Below, piece after piece: positions 21,846-34,619 of a stretch of DNA of 64,000 bases. The first letter of the stretch is position 1; each line of letters begins with the position of its first letter. The notes beneath the pieces are model-generated. The model did not search any database and had not been told where the DNA came from. It was given only the letters and a program-made list of their open reading frames with translations. The DNA comes from Certhia americana (lineage: Eukaryota; Chordata; Aves; Passeriformes; Certhiidae): positions 110,783,556 to 110,847,555 of the forward strand of contig CM031858.1 of the NCBI GenBank assembly GCA_018697195.1, written 5' to 3'. Position numbers and translations under genes: made by a program.

Positions 21846-22304
21846 TCAGACTATACTGCAACTGTAAATGCTAATGGGGAATGTGGAGAGTTTACCATCA
21901 TGCAGTGCAGAGCTCTGTATAGGATGAGCAATGCCTAAAACTAGGCAGTGTGTTAACCTCTTCTGTGGGAGTTCTAATTCACTAGTGAAAGCATCTGTAC
22001 CATCAGGGACTTCAAATCTTGCTAGAGCTTCCCTTAAAGCCTTGCAGTACCAGGTGCTGCACACAAATTGGTTTGGTAGCTCACTCCAACCAAGTTCTTG
22101 CCATCTGTCATTGCACTGCTCAAATGGGTCTCTTAATCTGGCAATATGAATGCTCAAATCTATAGAGAGGCTTATGCAGACACACTCCCCTCTTTGTAGT
22201 CCAGGCAAGGATCCAAAAAAAATAGAGATCTGGGTACCAGGGTGTAAAATCAGGCAGAGCTTAAAAGGCACAAAACCACTTTGGTATCTTTTATTTGCCA
22301 TCAA
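21846..22304 (-). other. Unassigned 152-codon open frame
   Basis: The ATG-initiated minus-strand frame has a mixed, non-repetitive composition, with several Cys and Trp (for example VCSTWYC), and ends near the short ORF's IYSCSIV. I recognise no domain. A rough chance estimate for 128 kb of two-strand sequence allows a few frames of this length, so coding status is doubtful. It could be decayed transposon or retroviral sequence, or simply chance. Confidence 0.12.
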
Positions 22305-23689
22305 AACTCTTCTGTGGTGTGTATGGGTTTAGTACTGTGTTTCTCTTTCAGTTAAAGGCTAAAAAATGCTTGAAGGCCAGCTCTGTTCCCTGTCAATGAG
22401 TGCCTGCACTACACTAGATGGCACTGCTTAATACTCACGTTTTTCTCTTGTCTCTGCTATGCTGGTTCTGTGGATCTGGAGCATCCTGGAGCTGCAGCTT
22501 CATCAGACTTTAATCAGTGCTCTGTGGTTGCTGGTAATGGGATCAGCTGCACGGAGGCATTGGGAGCAGTCACATAACAAGGCAGTAGTAATGGTCATCA
22601 GAAACACATTCAAAGTTTGTCTCTTTAGCCTAATAAACGGGTAAAGCAGAGGTTTTTAGAGATTACACACAAATTAAGACTAAGTTCTTATGTTATCTTT
22701 GACTCTTGCTAACATTCCTCATCTCTTTTCTCTCATGACTGGAATAAAAAGCAGTGGTAGAATTGCTGCAGATATCAGGCATTTTACAAAGCCAGAAATC
22801 TGAGTGATAATACAACTGCTACATACTGATCACTAAATATGGGAGGAGGACAAGCTATAGAGAAACAAATCTCTGCTCTTGTCAATAGTCCATAGATTTG
22901 GAAATAAACAGCTCTGTTTCTGCTTTCAGAATCATGTTCAGCTAATTCAAAAGCTTGATTCTTGCAAGGAGAGGTTGACCATAATTTAGGAGTGCTGTTA
23001 AACCATCCTATGTTGTGCCCTTCACTCACTAATAAATTGCTGAATACATCTAAAATGTGAAAGTCCCACCAGTATTTTGTGTACTTTTTTTTAAAAGTCA
23101 AACGAGTCTTTGCTTATAAAACTCAGACATCAAATGTCATGTATAGGGTACAGCTTTTGCATAATTTCAAAATGTGTTGTAACAGCAATGACTAGTTGAA
23201 GAACTGATCTCCTCCAACAGTAAGCTGAGAGCTAAGTGCCTTAAACCTATGTTAGATACTTTGTAATCAGCTGGGCCTAGAATATTAAAATTGGACTAAA
23301 GTTGCATTAGAATACAACAGTTACTTTTGAAGTTGGGTAAAGTTCTATAAAAGGAGCAAATGGGATAGGATGGAGAAAGCAGAAAATTGTAGTCACTGTA
23401 GATTGGCCACCCTGATGCCTGTTCCTAGAAAGAATTCACATTAAAAGACTGGCTAAGCAGTGGTGGGAATTAGAAAGGAAGAACAGCCTGTGGATGTGCC
23501 AGGAAACTTTCCTTTCTCTGACACTGAAATGGGCCTTTTAGGTGGGGTGAAGCATCAGAGACATCCTGCTCTTTTAATGGTGTCTAATTTAGTTTTAGAC
23601 TTGGACAGTAGAAGTGGAAATTATTCTTGAAGGTGACTCCAGGTGGGAGGGCCTGCAAGTGTTCACAACAATTATTTAGAATTTAAATA

Positions 23690-24335
23690 TCTGGAAAAAT
23701 GAATTAAAAATACTGGGCAGGATTCAATAAAGATAAATAAGATGCAATGCATTTGTTAGTTGATTATTCCTCCCCAGTAGAGGATGAAGAATAATTGGTT
23801 AGGTAACATTTTCTCAGAAAAGGGTCTTGGGAGTATACTAGTCATAAATCATAGCTGTGCTGTTTCCAGCACTCCCCCTGAATCTCATAAGAGTGGGAGA
23901 TACAGACAGAAATATAGATTGCAAAACACATGGAAAGATCCTTTTTCCACCCATCATTGATCAAGCCTCAGCTGGAGCACTGTGACTGATTTTGGATATT
24001 ATACTTCAAGAGCAATGTGGCACACTTGGAGAACATCCAGAGGAGAATAACATGTTCTCCTTAGTAAAGAACATAACCTACAAATAAAAGATGTCTAAAA
24101 AACTTGCCCAGATCAGAGATGAAAATTCCTTTTCTCCCTTTCCCAGATTTATCACAGTTTTCAAGAATATAGAGGCTGTTTCAGAGAGGAAGAGGCTCTC
24201 TCCAAATATGGTGGATAAGAGCAATGGCTTAAATTGGTGCAAGAAATATTGGAGATGAGAAAAACCTTAAAGGTATACCTATTCCTGCCTTGAAACAGTG
24301 AAAGGGACTAAAGTAGTCCCTTTCTGCCCTGCTTC
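23690..24335 (+). mobile_element. Old, decayed CR1-like LINE fragment
   Basis: Weak but ordered similarity to the CR1 3' region. GAAAAGGGTCTTGGGAGTAT is followed by CTCAGCTGGAGCACTGTGAC, TTATACTTCAAGAGCAATGT, GAACATCCAGAGGAGAATAA and AGGAAGAGGCTCTCTCCAAA. The order matches the CR1 body, but divergence and indels are far greater than in neighbouring copies, implying an older insertion. Ends are approximate. Confidence 0.55.
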
Positions 24336-25920
24336 TCTATTACAATATTTCATAGAAATTAATACTATTAAAAATTTTAATCAATACTAATTAAAAATTT
24401 TGTTTAAAGGATACATCTGTGCTACTCCACATCCTGGGTTTGGTAAGCTGACAAGGCTGATGCTGTATTTTCAGAACCTAACCTTGAATTTTATTGGTGT
24501 CCAAATAGTGTTCTCTTTCATTTTGCTCTCTAAAACCATGAATTTCTCATTTGAAATAAAAAACATGGATGTGACTGTGCTATCAAGACTTCCTCACTGA
24601 AATGTTAAATATACTTCCTTTTTTGCAGTCATAACCCAGATTACAAAATAAGATGCAAGTAAGAAAACAAAACTTCAGATAAGATGATTTACATGTTGGA
24701 TTTTTTCCCAGTGATTCAGTAAGTAGTAGGTGTAGACTAAGCCTTTTAGCATGGCTACAAACTGAACCCTATACCAGGTTTATGATCAAAAGCTAAGTTA
24801 AGCTTTCTGGAATTCTCCATTAGGCTTAAGAATTGGAGTCCCCTCTTGGGCAGTCACCTTAAGTGCAGAAGAAATTGCTGAGGAAGGAAAGGAAGGTTGG
24901 AAACCATGTGATTTATCTCAAGAAGAATGAAAAGCAGACAAAAAATGTCATATTTCTTAATCATAACATGGCAAAGGAGATAAAACAAGGAGACATCTTG
25001 GGTTAAGTCAGAAAAAGTTTTCATCCTTTTATTTTCAGCAAACAAAAAGTCTTTCTTGTAATACAGTCTTCTTCTCTGAGTAAGGTGTTGATTATTTTGA
25101 AACTCTAGGTCTCAGTGAGCAATTAAACTAAAGAAAAATTGGACATTAATGCATCCATGTGTCTGAGGGGTTTGCAAACTAGAGCTTTAGTAGGAGGAAT
25201 CAGTGAATACATTAGGAGTTGTGTTAGGAAATGGACTCATGTTCTGTTTGCAAACGTTACTTCAGTCACAGTTTAAGTGTTATGGAATTCATGCACAGTG
25301 TCTAACAGAGCATAGGAAAGAGTATTTTTCTTGTTTTTCTGTAGGGCACATGACAGAAGCGTGCTAAACCTTAACTTGAAGCTCAGGTACAAATAAATTT
25401 TAACTCTATGTACAAGAAGTTTTATATGTAGATTTAAAAATGCATGCTTTAACTAGAATTAAACATTTTACATAATAAATTGAGACTTATAACTGAGCTC
25501 TATTTGAAGATGGTAGGAATGTACACAAGAAATGAAAATGCTCAAAAGAAATTGCATTTCCCTAAAAAGATGATAATAAGAAAATATTTTTCCCTTCATG
25601 TCACTTCATTTCTCTACAAAAAGATGATGGCAGTACGTGTAACAAGGAAGATGGAGAGGGTACCTCTTGGGCCTTTTAGATGGGTCCTTTCCTTCCTCTG
25701 CTTACCTTGCTCTTTGGTTTCTTGGTCTCCTTTACATGAGTGCCCCAGCTTAGTGCTCATCACATCAGGGAAGGTTTGGGCTGGTTAACAGGGCAGTTGA
25801 TGCTGGCCACAGCAAGTGCCAGAGTCCTTGAGCCTATAACCTCCCTATTCCTCTCAATCCTGTTAGCTGTTTACCTACTTAAATACCTCTTCAAGATCTC
25901 CCTCTAAATGACTTACAGGT

Positions 25921-25948
25921 GTAAATCCCATTGGAAATCAATAGCAAT
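25921..25948. repeat. Half-site of an ancient palindromic repeat
   Basis: GTAAATCCCATTGGAAATCA is followed by ATAGCAA. This resembles one arm of the ancient TCCCATTG(A)AATCAATGG repeat also seen at 45.4 kb. Confidence 0.35.
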
Positions 25949-26269
25949 TTTTTTCTTTTGCTCTGTGATCGATGTACTTTTAAAATCCCACTCAGAGCTT
26001 TAGCATATGTACAGAAACATAATGCTCACACAGGTTTCTTATGGCCTATACTTGTTGTTACAAGACTTGTATTTTTGCAGAGTTACAGCAATCTCAACTC
26101 ACCAAGGTAACCGTGATGAAGAATGAATGCTGTTTTGATTGAAACTGTGGAAACAAACTTTGAGATTTTTAATTTTTTATTGGTATTAATATGCATCTAA
26201 GAAAGGGACCAGTTAAAGAACTCACCTCCTGCTCACCCAGCAAAGTTCTCATTCCTGGTTGCATGGAAG

Positions 26270-26360
26270 CCGCTATGCCTCAATAAAGCACAATCAGAAT
26301 TAAAGCCCTAATTGCTGAGGTGCTGCAATTAGGCAATGCTTATTCCTCCTTGCGCCTCAT
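26270..26360. promoter_or_regulatory. Candidate conserved element with an inverted homeodomain pair
   Basis: CCTAATTGC (26307-26315) and GCAATTAGG (26325-26333) form a perfect 9-bp inverted repeat separated by nine bases. The flanks are GC-balanced and enhancer-like (CTTGCGCCTCATATTGG). Both arms contain a TAATTG/CAATTA homeodomain core facing the other. Confidence 0.35.
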
Positions 26361-26374
26361 ATTGGTTTTGTTAC

Positions 26375-26450
26375 AGAATCATAAAATCATGCAGGTTGGA
26401 AAAGACCTTTAAGGTCATGGAGTCTGACTGTTGCAGATGTGCACAGCAAT
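26375..26450 (-). mobile_element. Short CR1 3' tail fragment
   Basis: CAGAATCATAAAATCATGCA, GGTTGGAAAAGACCTTTAAG and GTCATGGAGTCTGAC are the reverse complement of a CR1 3' terminus. Only about 75 bases are recognisable. Confidence 0.75.
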
Positions 26451-29400
26451 CATGCACATGTATGCGTGTAACTCAAGCTGGATATTGAAAATTTGGGATT
26501 CAAAAATCCGAGCTCTCCTCTGAACTGGTGTAAATGATGTGAAACACTTTTCCTGAAACCAGCTTTAATGATGAAAATATTGCTTATTTTCCATGCAAAG
26601 TGTTTTCCATGCAATGTGTTTTACTTAGAATAATGCCCGAAGTTAACTAATTATTTCACTTTGCAGCTAGTAAATGATCCTGTCTTAGTAATGAAGTCTT
26701 CTTAATCCTGCATGTTTCACATAGTCAGTCAGGACCACATAGCCATATTAAAAAAAAAAAAAAAAAAAAGTTTGAAAGGTTTTCTATCTCCTTAAAAGGA
26801 TAATTTTGAAAAAGCTGCTCATACCAGGCAGAATTTTGTGGACAATTTCCTACATGAGTGCTTTTAGCTTTCAGGGGGTTCTGTGATTTACTTGGATTTT
26901 TTTTCCTACTGAAAAATAATGTTTTCTGACTTTTTGGGCCACAGGCCTGTCAGTGAGCACCTATGTGAAATCAGTAGGGTTTTGATTTTATATCCAAGGT
27001 CAGTGAACAAAACAGGTTTGCTTTAAATGACAAAGCCATAAGGTACAAAGCTAGCTACCTTTATAGGTGAATATGCAGGGAGACAACACTGGCCTTGTCC
27101 TGCAGACTCTATTTACATATTTTCTGAAAATTAAAAAGGAAAGAGAAGTTAAAGCAGGATAACACAACTGTCCCCTAAATGAGATAACTTTCAATGTGAA
27201 AAGGGACTTGTATCTTATTTAGAAAAAAAAGTAAAACCTCAGTCACCATCTGAATCTTGTTTCAGTGTAGGCTGTTAAGAGAGCGTGGTAAGAGGGTAGT
27301 GGTTTTGGCTACATACATTCACAAACCCAAAGGCATGCACTAAATGAAAACTAGGTATCACAAATGCTTCTCAGGCCCTCTCTGCCCACGGCTGCACATT
27401 CCCTAAAATCCTTCCTCCAAATGTATATACAAAAAGTTGGCATGCACATGCATAACATGTCTGAGTGCAGATGGTTCTTGTGGCCTTAATGGTGCTTTCC
27501 CCCCACCACCCCCAGTTTTCTCCCTTTGTTTCTACACACACATGGATGGGGAGTAGAGAGGGAGGCTGAACACGTAATGAGAGTCTCATGTTTGTTAACT
27601 GTGGAAATAGCATTCTCCTTAATATTTTCTTCCTTTCTTTAAGAACCCCTTATTTGGTATTTTAAGTGTCCCAGCAGCTTGCACAGCATAGAAAAAATGC
27701 CAAAAAAAGAGCCAGGCTGGGCCACACTAGATCAGCTTGAAAAGCAGATGCTGCCATGTGGGAGCCACCACCAAGCCCAGCAGTAAGGTGGCCTGAGGAA
27801 GTGCTCACCCCCAAGCCCTCTTTGCACAGCTGGTAATGTACTCCAAGCTGACTCCTGTGCTAGGTATTTGCTTCCTAAAGTAAGGAACAGCCTCTCTTTA
27901 AAAGAGAAAGCTCCAAGCCCCAGCAACATCCCTGTCAGTGCTGATTGTGCAACAAAACCGACATAATTCCAGCAAACAAGTGTGAAATAAATTGTTCTGC
28001 AAATCACTGAGACCGTGTCCCAGCGAGTTTGTCACTGCTCTTTGGTGGGTGGTGGCTTGGTTTTTGTTGAATGTCTCTGGCTGCACACACTGCAAGCAGT
28101 CTCCTCTGAAGTGAGGAAAGCATGCATTTGTCATGGGCAAACCACAAATTAATTTAATACAAAGCCTAATAATATGGTTTCAACTTCTAAAACACTCACA
28201 TGTTACTTATACCTACAGTATCTCCAGGAAACCAGCAGAAAAGGGCAATTTGCTGGAAACCATATTGGTGAGCAGAAGCTAATAAAGTACCACTGGCCAC
28301 AGAAGCTCACCTCATGCTGCCTGGCTGCTTTCACTCTCATCATGAAATGCAGCAAGTTTATACAAATGTGGCAATTTAGTAAGGGGAAGAGGAGGAACAG
28401 TCAAGGCTGCTTATGGATCAGACCTTCCACAGTCACAGTCTATGTTCACATAGCAAATGGCACTGAATTATTCAAACCTTTCTGGAGCTGAACTCACTGG
28501 GCTCCTGACGGGTATTAGCACTACTGAAGTGGTTCCTGTTTTGTGAAATGGAGGGGGAGGGGAAGGATGCTGCCTGTAAACTATAACACATTCTGCAAAC
28601 ATTCCTGTTAGCTTCCAAATTCTGGACCTTGATTTGAACAGCAGCCTGAGAGGTCATTTTACAGGCAGAGAAATGAGTGTTACTGAAGTACTGAAGTGTC
28701 AATAGAAGTAACCTCTCCAGTCCTTCTACTAATCCATCAGAGCTAGAACAAGCATCCAGAGCATTCCAATTCTCAGCTTGCCTTTCAGCTGTAATATTCA
28801 TATCTGTTTTGAAAATCTTTACATGTCTGGGGTCCTCTTGGGAACCTTGGACCAAGAATTTGCTATGGCTTGAAAAATAAAGATGAAGCAAAACACTGCA
28901 AATATGAGTCTTGGAGGTTTAAAATGCGATTAATTTAGATTTTTATGAATGTCATGAAATAGGTCAGAAAATTCATAACAACCTTTTAGTCTTTCCTAAT
29001 GAGAAAACAAAATTAGGGACCTGACCATAAAATCTAACCTCCATACCTAATGGCCAATGAGTACTTGAGGCCTTACAAGAAACCCCTTGCCTGTTGAACT
29101 GGCCTCAGCCACATGTTTCTCAGCTGCTGTCCTTTGCCTCATGCTCAGTACAAGACCCTCATTGTGCTGCACAGAAGCCTCATGAACACACAAAACATGA
29201 GCAGTTTGCTCAGCAAGTTGCAAACACCTCCAGCTATCTGCTGAGATAAATCTGGGCCATGGAGAAACACTTTCCCAAGGCACCTAAACTGGTGCAATAG
29301 TTATCTGCTCCAAAATTATATAGACTATATTATATGAAGCAATTGAAATTTAACTAAATGAGAAACAAGGAGGGCCGAACCTGAGATTTTCCTCTGCACC

Positions 29401-30400
29401 AGGTTTTCAAACAACTGTTAAGTACCATGCAAGACCTATCTGCTCAACCTAGCATTTTTCTGGTGTCCACAGGTAAATATTTATGTGGACATAAAATGTG
29501 TCAGAGGAAATTCCTCCTCACAAAGCCACTACCTGTCCGATTCAACACTGATATCCAGAGGCTCAAGCTTCAAGGTGGTGGTTAAAGAAACTTTTAAACA
29601 CACCTGACTATTAACATGTGCACAATTTTAAACCACGCATATAAATTCAATGAGAAATTTTATGCACTTTTTCCACTTCATGAGTTACTTTAAAAACAAT
29701 GTGCGCAGGAAAAAGCAAGGAGGGGAGGAAAAAATGTTCTTCAGGGTAGCTGATCACCTTGTGCTTGTGAAGCCCCAAAAAATCACCTGGCTCACTAGCA
29801 AAATCACTGACTGTGTGCACATAATTCTGGTTAAAAAAGAATACGTAGACAATATCACAATCTGCAGCCTGTTGAGAATGACTCCAGAACATGCTTCTTT
29901 CCATACAATAGGCCAGTAACACCCTTTTTAGCATATCTCTTATCATAGAAGCCTTTTTGCAAGCACTCAAAAGCAACAGTGTTTTCTACAAGAATATCCC
30001 ACTATACCACAGTTTCTTCATGCTTGATTGGAGCGTAGGTGGGAACTCCTACTGCAATAAACTAAATGCAATAAATGTTCACCCATGAACTGTAGTCATG
30101 ATTCCACCTCTCCCTGAAGAATATTTCCTCTCAATAGCACGTCATCAGAGTGAAATGGAAAATACCTTCATAGCTCTTAGCTCTTGAGTTAGCTAGGACT
30201 CAAACACGACCAGCACTTGAGACCAGAATAAGCAGCCAAGAATACTTCAGTGGAAAGTCTGGCACGTCAAGTCTCTGTTGTGGCAATTCCCTGATGACAG
30301 ATCTCATAGTCACTGTTCTCTGAGAAACAATGGTGTCAGACAGCAGTTGTAATAGGTAACTAATGTTTCATAAACTTTTTTAGAAGGACTTTGTAAAACA
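26451..30400. other. Non-coding stretch
   Basis: No gene or repeat family recognised. A poly(A) run lies at 26751-26769. Frames such as 28472-28891 (139 codons, minus) have no known motif. Confidence 0.5.
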
Positions 30401-30410
30401 ACTGTGTTCC

Positions 30411-30463
30411 TGTGTTAGTTCGACCAGCCCCACAGAAGTGAGCTAGCTGGTCAGACTAACACA
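30411..30463. repeat. Imperfect 18-bp inverted repeat (hairpin)
   Basis: Left arm 30411-30428 reads TGTGTTAGTTCGACCAGC. The reverse complement of right arm 30446-30463 reads TGTGTTAGTCTGACCAGC. Sixteen of 18 positions match and the loop is 17 bases. TGTTCCT/AGGAACA outside the arms extends the symmetry with an unpaired insertion on the right. Confidence 0.85.
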
Positions 30464-33400
30464 GCTCCCTAGGAACAAAGTGGTGAAAGAATAAGTTTAA
30501 GTAGTGGTTTACCCCATTCCTTTATTATTCTTATGGATGAAAATCACTGCCTGACATACAGTAAGATTAGGTTACCTCTTCTCCCCATGAGTGACCTACT
30601 GATATCCAGCTGAAGATTTCTGGCAGCAATTATTCCAGTCTTTCTTCGCCTTCACTACAAATGGAGATACATGTAGATTTATATTAATGCAAATATGAAT
30701 TTTTAAAATATTTTGGCCTTTTCTCCAAGACAGAAGTATCCTTTTAGTACTTCAGCCATTTACCCAAGGATCTTAAACTACAGCAGACTTAAACATCAAG
30801 ATTTGAAATTTGTGACATTATCCGCTATTTTAGAATTGGAAAAGCTGAAAAAGCATAGAAGAAGACAAAAATATATCCTGTCATTGCTGCTCGAGACATT
30901 AGACCTCAAACTATGAGACTCACTTCCGATGTAAGCAGCCCTTCATTTGTAACATCAAGTTTAGCACCAGAAACCTGGTTTGTGTAGGCTGACCCCTAAT
31001 AGGACAGAGGACTGCGGTCCAGTGAGGATGTACTGCACAAAATTACTATGCTTAACTGAATCTTATCTTCTAGACAAGACGGAAGACATACAGCGATGAA
31101 GAATCAACTATGCCCCTCAGCTCTTTCTTCCAACAATTTTCTGCAACATTAAAAGCATGCCTGATTTTAGCTTTAACTGTCTTTGGCTTCCCATGTTCTG
31201 CCAGCCTCATTCCTTCTCTTGCCTCCTCAGCTAGGTTTAATCCTCTCAGATTTGGGTCCCTTTTCTGTGAAGGTATTTCTCAGTGACAACAAATTACTTC
31301 TCAGTCTTCTCTTTGCTAAGCTAAGCAGATGGAGTTCTCAAAATCTGTCACTGCCAGGCATTTCCTCCAGATTCCAAAACATTTGTCCAGGTTCCATCTT
31401 TGTTCTTTTCACTTCCGGACTTCTCCCGTTAGTTTCTTTTCTTTCCATTTTTAAAGTACCAGCAGGAGAATGACCTGTACTATTTCAGTAATAGTGGTTC
31501 CAATGCCCCATTTATGGTAAAATCTCTTGTTACAAGCTGGCAGTTCATAAACAGTGCCCATCCCCAAGGCAGGGCACTGGGAGCTCCTGTTACCTTGTCT
31601 GTTCCTTTTAACTCTCACATCTTCTTGCATGCTGCTGTTGTCTAAGATGTGACTGTCCATCCTGTAAGTATGAACCCTATTCCTTTGCTCTGGGTATGAA
31701 ACTTATATTTGTCTTCATTTTAATGCACATGGTGTGCATTACAAACATGCATCAAAAATCAAGGAAATCTGTGTAATACTTCTAACTCAATGATGAAAAT
31801 TTAAAGCTTATTTCTAAGGGCTATAATTATTCTCCAATCTCTTGACTTTTAGCTCTAAATATCAAATAAATGTTAAAATCCCTCATTTTTTACTTTCAGG
31901 ACATTGGATTTCTATTTTTCAACTTAAAGATTAAAACTTTGCAAGAAAATTACAGAAGGAAGTGTTCAGGCACCAAGGAAAAAGAGAAAAACGTGCCTGA
32001 AGAGAATTAACAACATTGATAAGGGAACAACAGATGACAGAATAATTCACTGTTTCAGTACAGAATTTCAGTTCTCTTCAGAACTTTAGTTCTAGTCTCT
32101 GCTAGAACTAAATCCCTTTGAAGACGGAAGAGAAAAGATTACATGCTGTAATCAAGAAAGTAACCAGCAGCATAATCATTGCAAGAATCTGATCTTAATA
32201 ACCTAACCTTACTTGGAAATCTTGTCCAAGATTTCCAAGTAAAAGAAAAATGTGGCTGTAAATTATTAAAACAACTATAGTTCAAAGGCTGCTTATACTT
32301 CATGATAATACTCAGTGAAAATCTTTGCCTTCAGGGACCATGAATTCCAGGTAAAATTCCCAATGCAAACTATCAAAAGACCCTTGTATTCAGTGAATGT
32401 GATTCTGATCAGTATCTGATAAATCTGAGCTTCCAGTTAAATCAATGATTTCCCTGGTAAAAGCTAGATATTGAAGGAGAGTACTGCTTCCTATGAAGAT
32501 GAACAAAAACCCTGGAGCAATGCACAAGAGACCCCAGTGAGATCCCTTTCCAGGAAAGCTAAACAGTCCCCTGTGTTGGCACAGAGCTGACATGAAGTCA
32601 CTGCACTCCCATACTCAGGCATATCTCAGGGGTCTCATCTAAACAGGGTAAGGAAAAGCAGCCTGCCGTAAACATAAAGACTTCCAGTGAAACAGCAAGT
32701 GGAAAGAAAGGGGGAAAAAAGAAGACCCAGATCCTGCAGACCTGAGCATTCATCCATAGCTGTGAAAACATAAGCTGCCCCACTGACTTCATAAGTCTGG
32801 CAGCACATTGTGTTTACTGGCAAGACTGGAGACTGGGGGTAAAGCCCCTGGGGACAAAGGGATCCGTTCAGGTTCTGCCCACAAAACGTCTCAGCACCGT
32901 CCTGGACACACTTGTAGGACACCAAAAGAAATCAATTAATAATCATTCTGTTCTGTACAATAAACCTACAAATTAAATATTGTCCCTGCAACAAGCTGCA
33001 CTGTATTCTCCCTGGTCTGTGTCCAGTGCAGAGGAGAGGAAATGCTACCCCATACGGGCTTCTTGGACAAGGGCTTGGCACTCACTTGATCAGTCATTTG
33101 TGTTCCAAGTTAGAAAGGAACTCTGGACTGACGTCTTCGTGTGTGAGGAGAAGGGACAGTGCAGGACACAGAGCAGTCTTTGGTGCATCCCTGCCATCCT
33201 GCACAGCCCCAGCCTGCTATACTGGATGTCAAGATTGAAGTAGCTGCACTAACCTTGGGCCATCTTAATGCAAATTTCTCATTCTGAAAAAAATACCCTC
33301 CAAGCCAATTGATAAAACGGGAGCACCAAATGCAGCTTTAACCTATAGGGAATCCAATCCCAGTTAAAAACAGGCTCAAGTAAAGTGGCTACTGAGTCCA

Positions 33401-34610
33401 GCACATTGCATTTTGGTAAAAGTAACTTCAGGTTTTTATCCTAGCAAAGAGTCTTCATTTTATGTCTCTGCTAATTCCTTAGCCTGCAAATTCCCAGAAC
33501 CAGAAATGTCCTAACAGGCTTTTCTGCCCATCATGAAATGCACTTATTACCTCTACATGGAAAAGTAATTTGGTCTTCTGATTTTCAGCAGTGATTTCTG
33601 TGTGAAGTATGGTGACTCTTATCAGAAACTGTCAGGAGTTTATATATGCTAAAAGTTAATCAGTGAGTCCTTTCTTCAAGGCAGGACATATCATTCTTCT
33701 AGCTGGATTAATTTTTTTTTTTCTAAACCAATGCAAAAAATAGTTTAGTATCCTTTGAAGCACAATTGTACTAACCGGAAATATTGTTAGCTGATTTTAT
33801 GTTTGAGACATAGTCCCACATAGTGAATTGTGAATAGAAATATTGTGGGTTGGGGCCCTGTACATGAAGTATATGAAGCAGATCCTCCAGTGTGGTCATG
33901 GTACTCTGTGTGGCAATAATGCAGAGGAACGGTGAAGTGCATGCAGCTTATCCTATGAGGAGTTTTCAGTCCTGGACAATCTCCAGGAGATGTGAGGCCA
34001 CTGTTGGATTCATGCTAATCTGCACTCACTCCCTGACGGGAGGCACTGCTCTGGAAATACAAGTATTCCCAGTTTGAACCATGGTTGGTATGACTGGAGT
34101 CATTTTAGTGTCATGGACAGGTGGCAGCAGCTGGACAAGGGTCTACTAAAAGGCAGAAGGTGGAGAATTGAGGAAGGTTCTGAGGGTTCAGAAAGCCCTG
34201 GCTACTACCTCCCACACAGCTTTTTCTTGACCATCCCAGAGTACTTGTGCAGGAAGTTAAATCATTTCAGCTGATTTTGATATTTGAAGCAGATCTATTT
34301 TCAGGTCAAGTTCACAGATGACATTCCATTGGAACCTTCCTTGGCTTGCCACTGGTGAATGATGGCTCCAGAGATCAGTAACATGTCCATGAAATCAGTT
34401 GCCCAGAGGCTCTGATCTAAAGCCTATTTTTCAGGTGGAACCAAGAGCAACCAGTGGAAGCATTTCAACTGGAACAGAAAGCAGAAGTCTCTTTCGCTAA
34501 AAGATGTTGAAAAGGAGCAGAATTGCTGGCATCCTTACAATTCCCACATCACATAGACAGGAAAAGCGCTATCAATGCAGGCCTTCTTCTGGATCAGCTT
34601 CAGGCTCTTT
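30464..34610. other. Non-coding stretch
   Basis: No gene or known interspersed repeat recognised. It contains the perfect palindrome at 32209-32242. The 33.85-34.60 kb part is less AT-rich and could be an unrecognised repeat, but no terminal signature was seen. Confidence 0.45.
32209..32242. repeat. Perfect palindrome, 16-bp arms with a 2-base centre
   Basis: TTACTTGGAAATCTTG (32209-32224) is followed by TC and then its exact reverse complement (32227-32242). No mismatch is present in either arm. Confidence 0.95.
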
Positions 34611-34619
34611 CCCACCCTT

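Larger units (their letters stand above)
17591..23689. other. Long non-coding stretch
   Basis: No exon of a known gene and no clear interspersed repeat was recognised. Contents: A-rich tract (18857-18895), poly(T) (19516-19532) and two enhancer-like blocks listed separately. A 152-codon minus-strand frame at 21846-22304 is the only longer frame and has no family motif I know. Confidence 0.5.
24336..26370. other. Non-coding stretch
   Basis: AT-rich sequence with no recognised gene. A short ancient-repeat half-site lies at 25921-25945 and an enhancer-like block at 26270-26360. Open frames (for example 25480-25788) have no family motif. Confidence 0.5.
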
